64,000 nt of DNA from positions 1 to 64,000 of the forward strand of contig JAMWFC010000124.1 in assembly GCA_027475525.1 (NCBI GenBank), written 5' to 3'. The position numbers and the translations under genes are program-made. The DNA comes from Macrolepiota albuminosa. Its lineage: Eukaryota > Basidiomycota > Agaricomycetes > Agaricales > Agaricaceae. Under the pieces are notes generated by a model that was not told the DNA's origin, did not search any database, and saw only the letters and a program-made list of their open reading frames with translations. Below are positions 12,642 through 24,100 of this stretch, one piece after another (within the stretch, counting starts at the first letter, position 1; every line of letters begins with the position of its first letter).

Positions 12642-15600
12642 ATGCCCCCACCCAAGTTGCCAACACGCGGTCAACAGCCAGCGACTGGGGACTTAGGCAA
12701 GATCTTTAGGTCTCCAATAAAGCGCCGGGATAAAGGGAAGACAACTACTTATGTTCGGCTCATGGGTCACCAGGAGGAGATTGCAAGGCTCCGGGAGAAG
12801 ATTGAAAAACTTAAAAAACGTGAAGTTGAATCCCCAGCCGTCACTAGCACTACCGAGCCCGAGACAAGCCACCTTTCATCTATCAACGAACTCGATTCGC
12901 TCACTGACGACACACCCAATATGCTTATTGATGACTTACCCAGTACATGGATTGACGACTATCCGTTCACTCATGACACGCTACCTACAACTCAAGCCGA
13001 CCAACGTGTTCCTCGACGTACAGTGCCAAACCAGGCTGCGAAGGACCTGTACTCAAACTGGGACAACCTTTTGACTCGACTGGTAACACCTTGTCTTGAA
13101 TACATCTCAAAGTCGATCGGCAAGATCCCAGAGAGGGTTCTTAGCTTAAGGGCGAGGTGTAGGACTGGTGGCAGTTGTACTATGAGGACCAATGAAGTGC
13201 TCTGCTTGTTTCAAGACTGTGAGTATCTCCTGCAGTCGAATCTCTGATAGCTGGCTCATTCATGATAGACTTTGAAAAGCTCACAGTTGTTTGGTGCAGC
13301 TGCGAGGACTTGCCCTATGTACTGATACTAAATGGCTTGTTCCCTACTGCTCCATTACATCCAAGAATTGCAATTTCAGTCCATCTTCTTGATTTCTATC
13401 GTGCGCTGTTTGAGAAATCATGCGATGCAGTGAATGCTATGGCAAGCGCATTAAATACCTTCTATGTGCGCAGGGGCTTTGTTGTCACCGACAAGAAGGT
13501 ATGTCTATTTTCATTGATCAAAGGACATGAGATCAAACATTCGTGGAGCAGGGAGCACCAGTTCAAGATCCATTCCGTCGAGGATTAGGCTACACATCTC
13601 AATGGTATGACAATTTGCAAATACGAATAGAGCAAGGTGTCGATACTGCTATCCTCAATGCGGACATTCGTGCACAGAGTTGTGGGACTCTGACATCTCC
13701 TGCAATCGCCAGCAACAATACGACTATGCCACAGCCGCTATTAGGTCCTCTATTGTCACCTCAGTCCCCATCTATAACATCCTCGTCAACGCATTTGACT
13801 CCTGGTGAATGCGTACGAATCCTACGACAGAGATGTCCTGCATGTTTTGGAGGTGATCTTTTTGGCCGATCATTGGAACATGAGTAAGACATTCCAACTT
13901 GAAACTAATGCCAGTTTGATTTATTGTCTCTCTTAGCGGAGGAGATATAAATGTATGTGTAGATGGTAACTTTAATCATCGGCACCTGCGGTCGGCAGGG
14001 GATTCACCCAAATTCTACGAGCCTGTTTATATCCTGCCAAAGGACTTTGTTGACAACATTGGCCAGCGAATGGACAAGCTTCGAAAAGCACCAAAACCTC
14101 GTCCTCAAAAATTAGTTGTCCCAGATGAAGCTATTGATGAATGTGAATCTTCACATACAGCTGGTAGTGGGTCTAACATCAAGACGAATATGGAGAGGTT
14201 TGATGATAGTGGTCTTATGGCTCTTGTCTGTCGCCACGATATTCCAATATTTTTAACAAATATTGATACGCCAGGTGAACAACAAAAGTATGCTATGGCA
14301 ATGATCGAGCATCTCTTTGCTCTCATTCCTCCACAAGCGACTGTGTCTGTACTTTATGATGTCGGATGTGTTCTAGACCGCAGTCTCCATGCAGTGAGCA
14401 ATTTTTATACTTCTTTTGCACTCTAAACTCAGGGGATCAAATCTTTAGTACAATTTTCTCTCTCCTGATATCATGAGGCGCCTCATGTTTGCGACCAGCG
14501 CTATGCATGCATTTGTTCACCAATGGGCCTGCCAGATTGTTAATAATCCTCGAATTCGCACAGGTCTAGGTTTAACTGATGGTGAGGGTGTTGAATGTCT
14601 CTGGTCACGTATGCGGAAGCTTATTGCAGTGACAAGGGCATGTGGTGTAAGTGTCTCTTATGTATTTGATGCTTTCTAGCTGCTAAATCTTTTCAGAGAT
14701 CCCGACGCCTGTATATTGTTGATCGGCAGGTCAACTCAATTGGTTCAGAACTACGTGATGACCTTGGTCCATGGATTCGTCGCCGACTCACTAAGGGTGT
14801 AAATGATCAAGGTCTGAAGGCGTGTCAGATTCTAGCATCCTGTGGAGTTGAGGTAGCGGTCCTGCGTTCTGAATGGGAGTTACAGCAGACTTCTGAGTTG
14901 TCAATAAGGGCTCGTAAGTTATGCTCAGCCTCTATTTCTGCTGCTTTTCTCTAACCAGTACTAGAGGCACCAGTTCGCCTCAAGAAAGAACTTGATACTA
15001 TTTTAGCCCTTCAAGGTGATCTAGAAACATGCGAGAAGACTCTACAAATAACTCGTTCAACACTTGCAAAAACGCTACCATCTGCAGATTCTCTACGAAT
15101 CTTGAACATCCTTCAAGAACAGCATGAGCGTGTCAAAGACAACATCGAAGAATTGTATTCAAGCCTCAGTATCCAGGACACATATCCTGAACTGCGTGGA
15201 GTCGATCTTGAGTTTGTCAAGCACCTCTTGATTGCTCGTGATCTCAAGATCAACATTCGAAAGCGTGCAGTTGGTAGCTTTTTTGAGTGGGAGCGTCTCG
15301 ATCGGGCTTCAGGAGGTCGTGATCAAGCATTAGGTGCATCTTTATTTCTTTCTTCTATCCACCTGCTTATAGCAATGCAGGTACTAAACTCCATCAAGCT
15401 ACTCGTTCTGCAATAAAGAGACGAGCTCCAGCACTTATGGCAGGATTATGTAAGTATAACGATATATGTGCAACACTCGCATCCATGAATAAATCAGAGT
15501 GGGCCATCCCTCTTCCAGAGGCTTTACCAACAGAATTGAGACCACTACGTGATGCCTCCAACCTGATGGAGGATGTGTGGATAAGCAATCCCATGGAAGA

Positions 15601-17040
15601 GGTCCCTCGCTGGCTTAGTGATAGCAATGTACGCCAAGGTATTCGAGCACTGTTGAAGGTTGATCGGTGTGCGGAGGAGCATCGGCGACTACAATTAGAA
15701 GCTGCCAATCTTTTTCGATGGTTCAGTCGTGAGCTGACAGCTGTGGAGCTTGCTTTGCGTCAACCTTCAAGTACGTTCTTTATTCTTGCTGTCACACAAT
15801 AATTCATGATACTAAACAGATCAAAATCTTACTGTACCTCTGCAACAGCGACGTTCTCACCTTCTCCACCTCTGCTCACTGTGGCCCACTCCTTTTACTC
15901 CTCAATCAATTTTCGATGCTCTTGTCACTAGTGCTATGGCAGCTGCACAATTGCTTGCACAATCTGATTACAACCTGCACAATTCATCAGTACTAGAACC
16001 AGTGCCTCAACTAGTAACCTTACAAGAGCAAGAGGAGTGCATTGATGATGAAGACAACCTCAACGATTATGATGGCTCCACGATGAGAAACACAGACGAC
16101 ATCTTGCTTGATGATTACCTATTGCAGACAGCGACTGAAAATGAGGTGATGGAGAATCCGGCTTCAGACATCAATGTTACTTTGATATGGCAGCTGCCAG
16201 TATGTGGTATTTTATGCACTTTAATTGTTTACTGACTTGCTCATAGGTACAGCTAAATCTCCATGAAGATCTTCTTAGAGAACTTTCTTTTTCAACCTTC
16301 GACAACTTTGCTCCCATTTCAATAGCACGATATTTTTCCTATCGGAATGGACGGTTTATTTTCAGCTCCCGGGAACTTGAAATGCTGTCTTCACCAACAA
16401 CTCGGCTCAACGACATATGCATTAATGGAATAGCTGCTTTATTAAAGCTACAGTTTTCTGAATCGACCAGGACCACATGCCAATTTAGTCAACAATGCGC
16501 CATTTTTTCTACATTTGATCTTGTTATGATTCAACACAATGCAAGTGACAGTGAAATTTGGCGGCGAACACGCTACACTGAGTACTGGAAACACAACGTC
16601 TGGATACTACCAATACATCGCCCAACTACTGAACATTGGGTCATGTGTACTATTCTTCCACATGTTGGTGAGATCCATCTCTTCGATAGTTTTGCACAAC
16701 GAGAACCATGGGCTACTGAAATTAAGGTATGTATACTGGATTAGGTTCAGTATTTCAAATGTTAACACATGAATAGGATATCATGCGATTCATAGCTCGT
16801 TTAATCTTTTTGGCCAATATTAATGGCCATTCACTACATGTGATCACTTCTAGTTGGATTGCTCGACCTACTATTATAGATTCACGACAAACAAATGGAG
16901 TTGACTGTGGAATATGGGTTATTTCAAATATCGCCGCCATTCTTTTGGGTTTTACAGTTACCAATGTCAATGAGCTTAGAATACCTCTCATTCGGAGCTC
17001 CCTTCTACAAATCCTTACTGCATTGCCGGTTGTTTCATAA
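12642..17040 (+). CDS. CxC1-KDZ transposase with C-terminal Ulp1-type SUMO protease domain
   Basis: This is the transposase of the nested element. About nine introns join the exons. The N-terminus is basic with a short coiled coil. Next comes the CxC1 cysteine-cluster region (GGSCTMRTNEVLCLF, then VWCSCEDLPYVLI after an intron at 13219-13268). The KDZ RNase-H-fold core follows: GGDINVCVDGNFNHRHL (first acidic block, about 13935-13985), SVLYDVGCVLDRSL (about 14347) and GEGVECLWSRMRKL (about 14581). A long helical region is then followed by a Ulp1 domain: TEHW with His codon at 16634-16636, LFDSF with Asp at 16685-16687, Gln at 16888-16890, and Cys in VDCGIW at 16906-16908. The cysteine-protease triad and oxyanion Gln are all present. 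KDZ proteins fused to such proteases are a known fungal class, and the protease is thought to act on SUMO conjugates. No premature stop was seen, so it may be functional. Confidence 0.85.
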
Positions 17041-17119
17041 GTTAGCAATATATCTATAGTTCTTATATCCTGCCTGAGTGCAACTGAAAAGTATGATATC
17101 ACAAGTATCTCCGTACATG

Positions 17120-17879
17120 TTAAGCTAATAAATTTTGATACATGAACTCTTTTGCGTTGTGAAGCGTAGGGAAATCTTCTCCCTCCAGAGTCGTATACAT
17201 CCCTAAATCTTCCAAAGACTTCAGCACCACAGAAACGCTCTTAAATACATCGTTAGCCTGTTTCCACTCTACTCCAGCTCCAGCCAACTGTAGGATTTCC
17301 TGCTGATACGTACAAATCCATTTTTCTAGCTTGGTAACACTGACAATGGCATTGAAGATGGGATCTGCATCATGGCTTTTGACATAGGCAGCGTACAATG
17401 ATTCAACGTAGTTGAACGGAGAATCACGAACTATGGCTGTTAGCTTCCTTGCCACTCTCTCGGCCCTGGCAGACCAATATAAAACATGATGAGGGTTATC
17501 TCTAGATCTTTGTGTTAGATAATGTATGGGTGTGCAATATAGCAGACATACCGTGATGAAGCTTGCTCATTTCAGGATGGCTGAGAGTTAGACAAACATT
17601 TGACTTGGTGTAGCTTCCTCGGTTTTATTTTAGGCCTGGGCAAAGTATGAGTATGATGAAGTAGTTCTGCTCAAAGTACATACCTTTCTGCTCTAATCAA
17701 CACATAACTTTGCTTGCGTCGAGCACTGATAACAGCTTTGTTCCTAGTTCCAATTAAGTTAACGTACTTTTTAGCAAAGAATAATATCCATAGATTTACT
17801 TGTGATAGCTTCGTTTGCTTTTAGCATTGGCAGCAAGCCTGCGCTCTTCTGGTGTGTTGTAAAGACGGCGGCGTCCCAT
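17120..17879 (-). CDS. Small basic companion gene of the KDZ element
   Basis: The first exon starts at 17879 with MGRRRLYNTPEERRLAANAK. An intron follows, then NKAVISARRKQSYVLIRAER, strongly basic and possibly a nucleic-acid-binding or bZIP-like N-terminus. The last exon (17120-about 17460) reads ERVARKLTAIVRDSPFNYVE and continues as a helical domain ending YQNLLA. The middle of the gene is uncertain: one reading hits a stop, so there may be an unseen splice or a lesion. The gene is convergent with the KDZ transposase and ends 80 bp after it. Similar small genes accompany transposons in other agarics, by memory only. No enzymatic motif is visible. Confidence 0.5.
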
Positions 17880-18589
17880 GGGATGAGGAACAAATTAAAG
17901 TTGACTGTCCGAGATTAAGTTCAAGCGTAAAGCATTCGCTTCAAGTTGTCTTACCTTTTCAACTTTGTCTTATCTTTTTTTTCTAGGCCATATTTCATGA
18001 TTCAAACTGGATATATGGTTTCTTCAAACACTTAACAGCCCTCGCTATACAATTTTGGCTAATCTTGTAGACTGTAGCGTATGCAGAGAGTGTCAAATGG
18101 ATAGGTATCTCCTCGACAACCTTATTCCCAAGATATCCTAGCCTTGGTTTCTGCAGGATCCATACTTGATCTCCTTCAGCTCCATACACAGGCAAGTCTT
18201 ACCGTCCTTTCTCCCATTCCTCTGCTCAGCTCTCTCCAGCCTCCAGAATAACACCATTCTCCATTGCCTCCTCCAACGAGCTCCTTTTCATTCCATACCA
18301 TCATTGTCCTCGTCCTCTCAGCTATACGCAATATCGGGTGCATGTCTCACTCTTATCCATACCTACAAAAACACCCTCATCACCATCAAGCGGGTCAACA
18401 AGCGGAACCCATCACCGCTTTCCAACTCTCAAAACTACGCTGATCTGCTGCTGACATTGTTTTCTGAGATATTTACCCTCCAAGACCGCATAGCCTCCAC
18501 AACCCTTCTCACCATCGCTTCTGTGATCACTAAATTTTTGTCCTCATTTCTCGACTGGTTTGCTTTGTTTCTTTTCCTATTTACAATGT

Positions 18590-19020
18590 CCTCACTATCA
18601 TTCAACAGCCTACTTCCGCACCTCCTTGAGGCTCAGCTTTCCCCCGCTTTTATTCTCTCAATCACGAGGACAGCAAAGCGCACTCTCTTTCCTAACGGTT
18701 ACCCTGCACCTCCTCCCATTGAGCCCACACTAGAAGAACAGGCTGAATTCCACGCACGTCTTGTCGGTTGGCGATCTCGTGGTGCCCTAGGTGTGTTACG
18801 GCTACCTTGCTCTCAAATCCATCGCTGATGGCGTGGCGTAGCAACACGTCTCCTTCCCCTCCTTCTCGGTCCAGATCCGTCGAGCACACTCGAGGCAGCG
18901 CTTGATCCACTAGGTAGTACCCCGTGCAACGTATATCTTTTACTGCTCCTCCTCGATCTCTATATCTTGGAGCTTTTCCCAGAGCTCGCATTGTCTGTGA
19001 ACAATGAAGGTGGTATGATA
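18590..19020 (+). pseudogene. Sorting-nexin/PXA-type host gene fragment captured in the KDZ element
   Basis: The reading LLPHLLEAQLSPAFILSITR continues through a proline-rich linker (YPAPPPIEPTLEEQ) to about 18780. It then continues in a second frame (ALKSIADGVA) and a third (FPSFSV / DPSSTLEAALDPLGSTPC), ending in a hydrophobic LLLLLLDLYILELFPELALS. The order and the LFPEL end resemble the C-terminal part of fungal nexin/PXA-domain proteins. Frame changes and missing N-terminal domains show it is not functional. It could instead be a different membrane-tethered host protein. Confidence 0.4.
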
Positions 19021-19129
19021 GGACATGATGATTATGGTGGCAGGACGTCGGTGGGAAAAGAAGGCGATAGTGTGACTGGAAGTGAGTTTGAATGTTGATA
19101 GAATACATACCTTTACGACATTGATAATG

Positions 19130-19987
19130 AGTTTACGGGCCTTGTTATGACCATGTAAAAGTGGATAGATTTAGGAGAAGCATCCGTTGAATAAGTAACT
19201 GTACAAGATTCTAATAAAGTACATATAGTTGACAAAAGGTAAGCTGTTAGAGTCATTTCACATCTCAAGAATCAGAATCACGCCAGGGCTATTCGCATTG
19301 CAGCGCCTAGTCCTGTGCGAACAACTTTTATAATCTCTGGCTACAGAGAAAGATCGATTGCCAGGACCAGATGCCGTGTCGAAAAAGAGCACCATACGAG
19401 GAGAAAAAGCTGGTTGACGAGGCGATGGCGGCGCTCTTCAGGATCCTGGTCGACACCTTTGAGCGCATGCGGTTCAACGACAGATGGTGGCGCCTACATC
19501 ATCATGTCAACAGCAATCTGAGCATTTGTGATAGAATACGCACAGCCGTGGGGTTGTCCATCGACGCTTGAGCAGGTGGATGGAGGGGCGTGGCAGTGGG
19601 ACTCTCAGCAATGACAGGTGGTGTCTAGTAGGATCAATCAAGTCAGACAAGCCACAGAAAAGGTGCAGAGCAGACATACGATGGCCCGACGGCTCGTAGA
19701 TGATTGTAGAGACCTGTAAAATTCCTCAGATGATTTTTTCTGACATGGGTGTCATCATGAGAGGACGTGTAAAAGGTAGGACAAAAGAAGACGCACCTGG
19801 TGAGAAATGTAGCCACAATGTACGGGGAGGATGCACATATAAGGGTGGAAACGTTGTCCGGTGCGAGACTGATATGGCAGGAGGCAAGATGAGTTGACCC
19901 AGTAATCTGCTGCAGTGGCGGTCTCATAATCAAACAGAAAGTATGTGAGAACTGTTGCTAGAAAAATGCATGTGAGTCAAGGTTTGG
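19130..19987. other. Spacer inside the KDZ element, no recognisable gene
   Basis: Short open frames occur on both strands (for example 19315-19571) without recognisable domains. Confidence 0.4.
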
Positions 19988-20289
19988 GTCAAAGAAGATA
20001 GACTACAGCTGCATGACTGAAGTCAACGCCAAGGTCGGCATGACTGCCACGAATGCAGCCCAGTCATAGAATGATAAAAGAGTATTTGTCAAAGAAAATA
20101 GACTATGACTGCATTACTGACGTCGACGCCAGGGTCGGCACGACTGCCACAAAATGCAGCCCAGTCATAGAATGATAAGATAGTGTTTGTCAAAGAAAAT
20201 GGACTATGACTACACAACTAACGTCGACGCCAGGGTCGGCACGACTGCCACGAAATGCAGCCCGGTCATAGGATGATGAAAGGGTGTGT
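19988..20289. repeat. Three tandem copies of a 100/101-bp repeat
   Basis: Copies run 19988-20087, 20088-20188 and 20189-20289, each opening GTCAAAGAA. Copy 2 contains inverted arms TATGACTGCATT and AATGCAGCCCAGTCATA around a GTCGACGCCAGGGTCGGC core, so each unit could form a hairpin. Copies differ by about a tenth of their bases, so the array is real and not an assembly copy. It lies about 0.8 kb upstream of the gene at 21104. Confidence 0.9.
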
Positions 20290-21103
20290 AGGCAGCTGCA
20301 AGCTTACTGTAAAATATTGAACTCAGTGCAACGGAAACTTCTTGAAGCGACAAGTTCGATAAAACTATGGTGAGAGATGAGGAGCTCATCAATTTTCGTA
20401 GGGTAAATGTCTCACGTTTGGCAGAGTAGAGTAGTGAGAGGAAAAAGAATAACTAGATAGGTGATTGAACTATACTCTGCAAAAGTGACTCAGCTGTTGA
20501 AGAAGTGAGGTAAGAGAGCGACTATGCACTCACCTGTGCAGCAGTGACATGAACAAAGAAGACAAGAGCAGCACGAATGGGACAAGTGAAACCCTCGGCT
20601 CTACTGTTCTCAAAATGGCATCAGCCAAGCTCTGTGCCGGGAACAGCTTTGAGTTTGTGGAGGTGTGACCTGCGGGAAGTGCCAAATGAATGGGTGTAGA
20701 CTATTCCAAAAAGGCTCCTTACCTCCAGAACCTGCCTTTATGCCGAACTACCTGACAACCTTTAACCACCATGTGCAATTTGGCGATATATACCAGAGGC
20801 TGATCCCCATACAGGCATCTTGTACTTGGTCCCACTATACTCGTAGCACTACAAATCAAGGAGATTTAATTTCTCAGAACTGGACTCGGGCGACAAAGTA
20901 TGATGAAGGTGTGATTGTGACACTTGTGACATAGGACTCTAGAAAGATCTGGACTATATTACTAAGTGACATAATTAAGTTCTCTCTTTCTCGGTGACAT
21001 TTCTCCCTCTCTGGCTTTTCAGCATGCTGCTTTACTGTTTTTTTTTCCCAAGTTTTATGCAGTGTGATCTTGAAATAATACATCTGTATAGCTACAAATA
21101 TCA
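20290..21103. other. Upstream region of the KDZ cargo gene
   Basis: No convincing coding signal was seen. It probably contains the promoter of the gene starting near 21104. Confidence 0.4.
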
Positions 21104-24100
21104 ATGCTGCACAATGCAGTTGATTCATCAAGCCAGTTCGGAAGTCTTTGGTGCATTGATTCTGCTTCTCCGTCAAATTGGCTGTTACCTCTCCCGTCAT
21201 CCGCTGATGCTACCATCACTTCTGACCAGAATCTGACTCCTCGATTTTCTGGTAAACAGTTATGCTGTATGTCGATCATTCAACTCCTACTTATCTATTT
21301 TTCTAACAAATATGCCACTCTATTGTGCACAGGGACTGCTCAAGAGTTTTTTCAGTCCAACTCCTACTTATCTATTTTTCTAACAAATATGCCACTCTAT
21401 TGTGCACAGGGACTGCTCAAGAGTTTTTTCAGTCTTTTTATTGTGCGTAATGCAATGTGTCAACTACTTTCATATCTGGATTCTTCTCATTCAGGAACAG
21501 TGCGACTCCTTTTAAGAACATCAAAAGAGAAATGCCGTCGCAACGTTTATACTTGCGGGCCAACCTTCCAGAATTCTCATTCCAATTGTTACTCCTCGCC
21601 TTGACTACTGTGATTCAACAAGATTATATTCAGCCTCACCAGGTATGTTTTCTGTAAATATTCCATCGTTTGAGCATCTTCTGATTTTATTCTAGATGCA
21701 GCTACCTCTCGCTTCAGATTCTCCTACCAATAACACCATTGTTTATGACAATGCTGAGTGTGGAGATGGAGATGGCAACATTTTTATGCAAGAAACCCCT
21801 TCCTACGAAGTGTCTCCTCCCACAAACACTACTGGGTACTCTTTTGGTAGCCCGACCTTCTATGGTCCCATTCCAGTGTTTGAAAAGCATTTTGGCCAAC
21901 CAGTTGGTAGCGGTCCTGAGCTACCGATGCCTAGCATGGGTGAACAAATTGGCGGTGGCCCCAATGTACCTCGCTACACTTTTCGACGCAAGATTCCTCT
22001 TACACCTAAAGCTCAAAATTGTCAAGAAGCCCTAAAAGCTGCTCAAAATCGAATTGAAACTATTCCACTCTCTCCCTCTCCCTCATCTTCCACCAATCAT
22101 TTTCTTGAAGGCCTTGATGCGGAGACCATTGCTAGCTTAGCTCATGACCACACCTCAGATTTCGATTCCAGCTCTGACCTCTCCCACGCTGCAATTGAGG
22201 GCAATGAAGTTCAGCCTCGTGTACTGCTTGAAGACTTCATCAAAGTTGCTAGTTCTAAACCGCTGATACATTCGCCTGGACCTCCAGCTGCAGATGCAGC
22301 TACTGCTGTTTTAAGCACTGCCAGCACTGCTACTCTGAGCACTGCAGCTGCCACAAACACTGTCACCCATACCGCTCCAAGTGCTGCCGCTGATATTGCT
22401 CCAGGCACTGTTGTCGGTACTGCTCCAAGTACCACCGATGGAGCTACTTTAAGCTCTGATTTCTCCCATGCTGTGGTCGAGAGCAATAGAGACAGTTCTG
22501 TGGCTGCATTGAACACCGTCATTCATACCACTCTAACTACACCATCTTCAAAATCCTCTTCGACGAGAACGCCCTCCTCAGGTGGCCGTCTTACATCTAC
22601 AAAGTTCAAATATTGCACCCACAACTTTGATCGCATTCGTAATATTTTTGCTGAAACAGCTGATTTTGTCGACCGGCCTATTGAGGTAGTCCAAGGCTGG
22701 TTTTTCTCTGGACTTAAAGGAACCCGGTCTACAAGCACATGGAACATGTATCAGACATATTTTGCCAACAATCGTGAGACAGAACTCGAGCGCTGCAATC
22801 TTGAAGATGGGACAGGTTTGTATTCCTCTGCTTTTGTGCTTTGCTCGTCTAACTCTGTCATAGATGCACAGTGTTGGCCGAGCTTCCAAGCAGAATATGG
22901 AGATAAAGTTGAGACCATTTTACGAGCAGCCATCGACCTTGACCGCAAGCTGTCAGAGAAAACTTGTCAGCAGCGCTCTCGCTCATTCAGTAAATTTTGT
23001 GGGAAGGTTGAAAAGCTTGTAAGTGTATTTACTTAAATCCGATTCCGCATTGCTATCAATCACTAACAATGCTCATCCCCAGATTGAGGAAGGTGCAACA
23101 AATCGCTTCCAGACATTTAGCGTCATTGTTGGTGATTGCGTAAATGAAGATAAAAGTCTGGGCTTGACATATACCTCTCCTGGACTAGAAAATGTAAGCA
23201 CTAATTTATTTACGATGCCAATGCTCAATATTCATGGCTTCAAAGTTCCTCAACAACCGCCTCAGGCTCAGTGAAGATACAATGGTCAGTTTAGCAAAGG
23301 TCGAGGCCTAGTAAGTCAATAATATCAGCATGCCTATATCTATTCTGATTATTCTCTACTACTCAGCCATGTCGTTTCGCAAAGGATTACAGAACAGATT
23401 GACACTGAACAACTCGTGAACGAAGTCAACAATGCCCTTGCTGCAGCAGAAGCGGTTATAAAACCTGTCAGCCCACTACTGGAGGAGAATGGCGATGACA
23501 ACGATATAGTTATGGAAGATGAGACTAACCCTATTTCTGGTTGCAAAGAGCGTATTATTGCCCTATTGAGTAAGTTTTGCTATCGAAATTATTGAACATG
23601 TAATAACACGCAAAGCAGAGTCAGCTACGATGGCTGCCGGTCAAATATGGGAGAAGGACAGATTACCCTGGGGAACTCTGACGAAGTATCTCATTGGCAT
23701 TGCCCATGTGATCACAGGATGGCCAGCTAGCTGCCCGTTTCCTCATGAAACCATCAAGCCGAAGCGGTCGAAAAAAAATTCCAAAGAGGGGAATAGCCAA
23801 GGCATCAAGGATCTTGGCGCAAAACATAGCCGAGTTCTTCTGGTGGCACTTCAGGGAGACCAAATCAAAATCGTCAAGACTGATGCTGAGAGAATTACGA
23901 AAAATCTTGTGCCTGTCATTGCTACTGCTGCCCCTACCTATGACAACCCACCTTCATGCCATGCTCGGTCTCTCTTTGCCAATGGCCAGGTGGTTGTCGG
24001 ACAAACCAGGCTCAAAAGCACTGCCGCAACCCGTGTTAAACGCAAGAAGAGAGCATCAGAGGTCATCGTTCTCGATTCCGACACTCCTCAAAAACCTTCC

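Noticed and set aside
21281..21434. Alternative acceptor duplication as a biological splicing switch
   Set aside because: The exact 77-bp length shared with unrelated duplications and the N gap makes an assembly cause far more likely.
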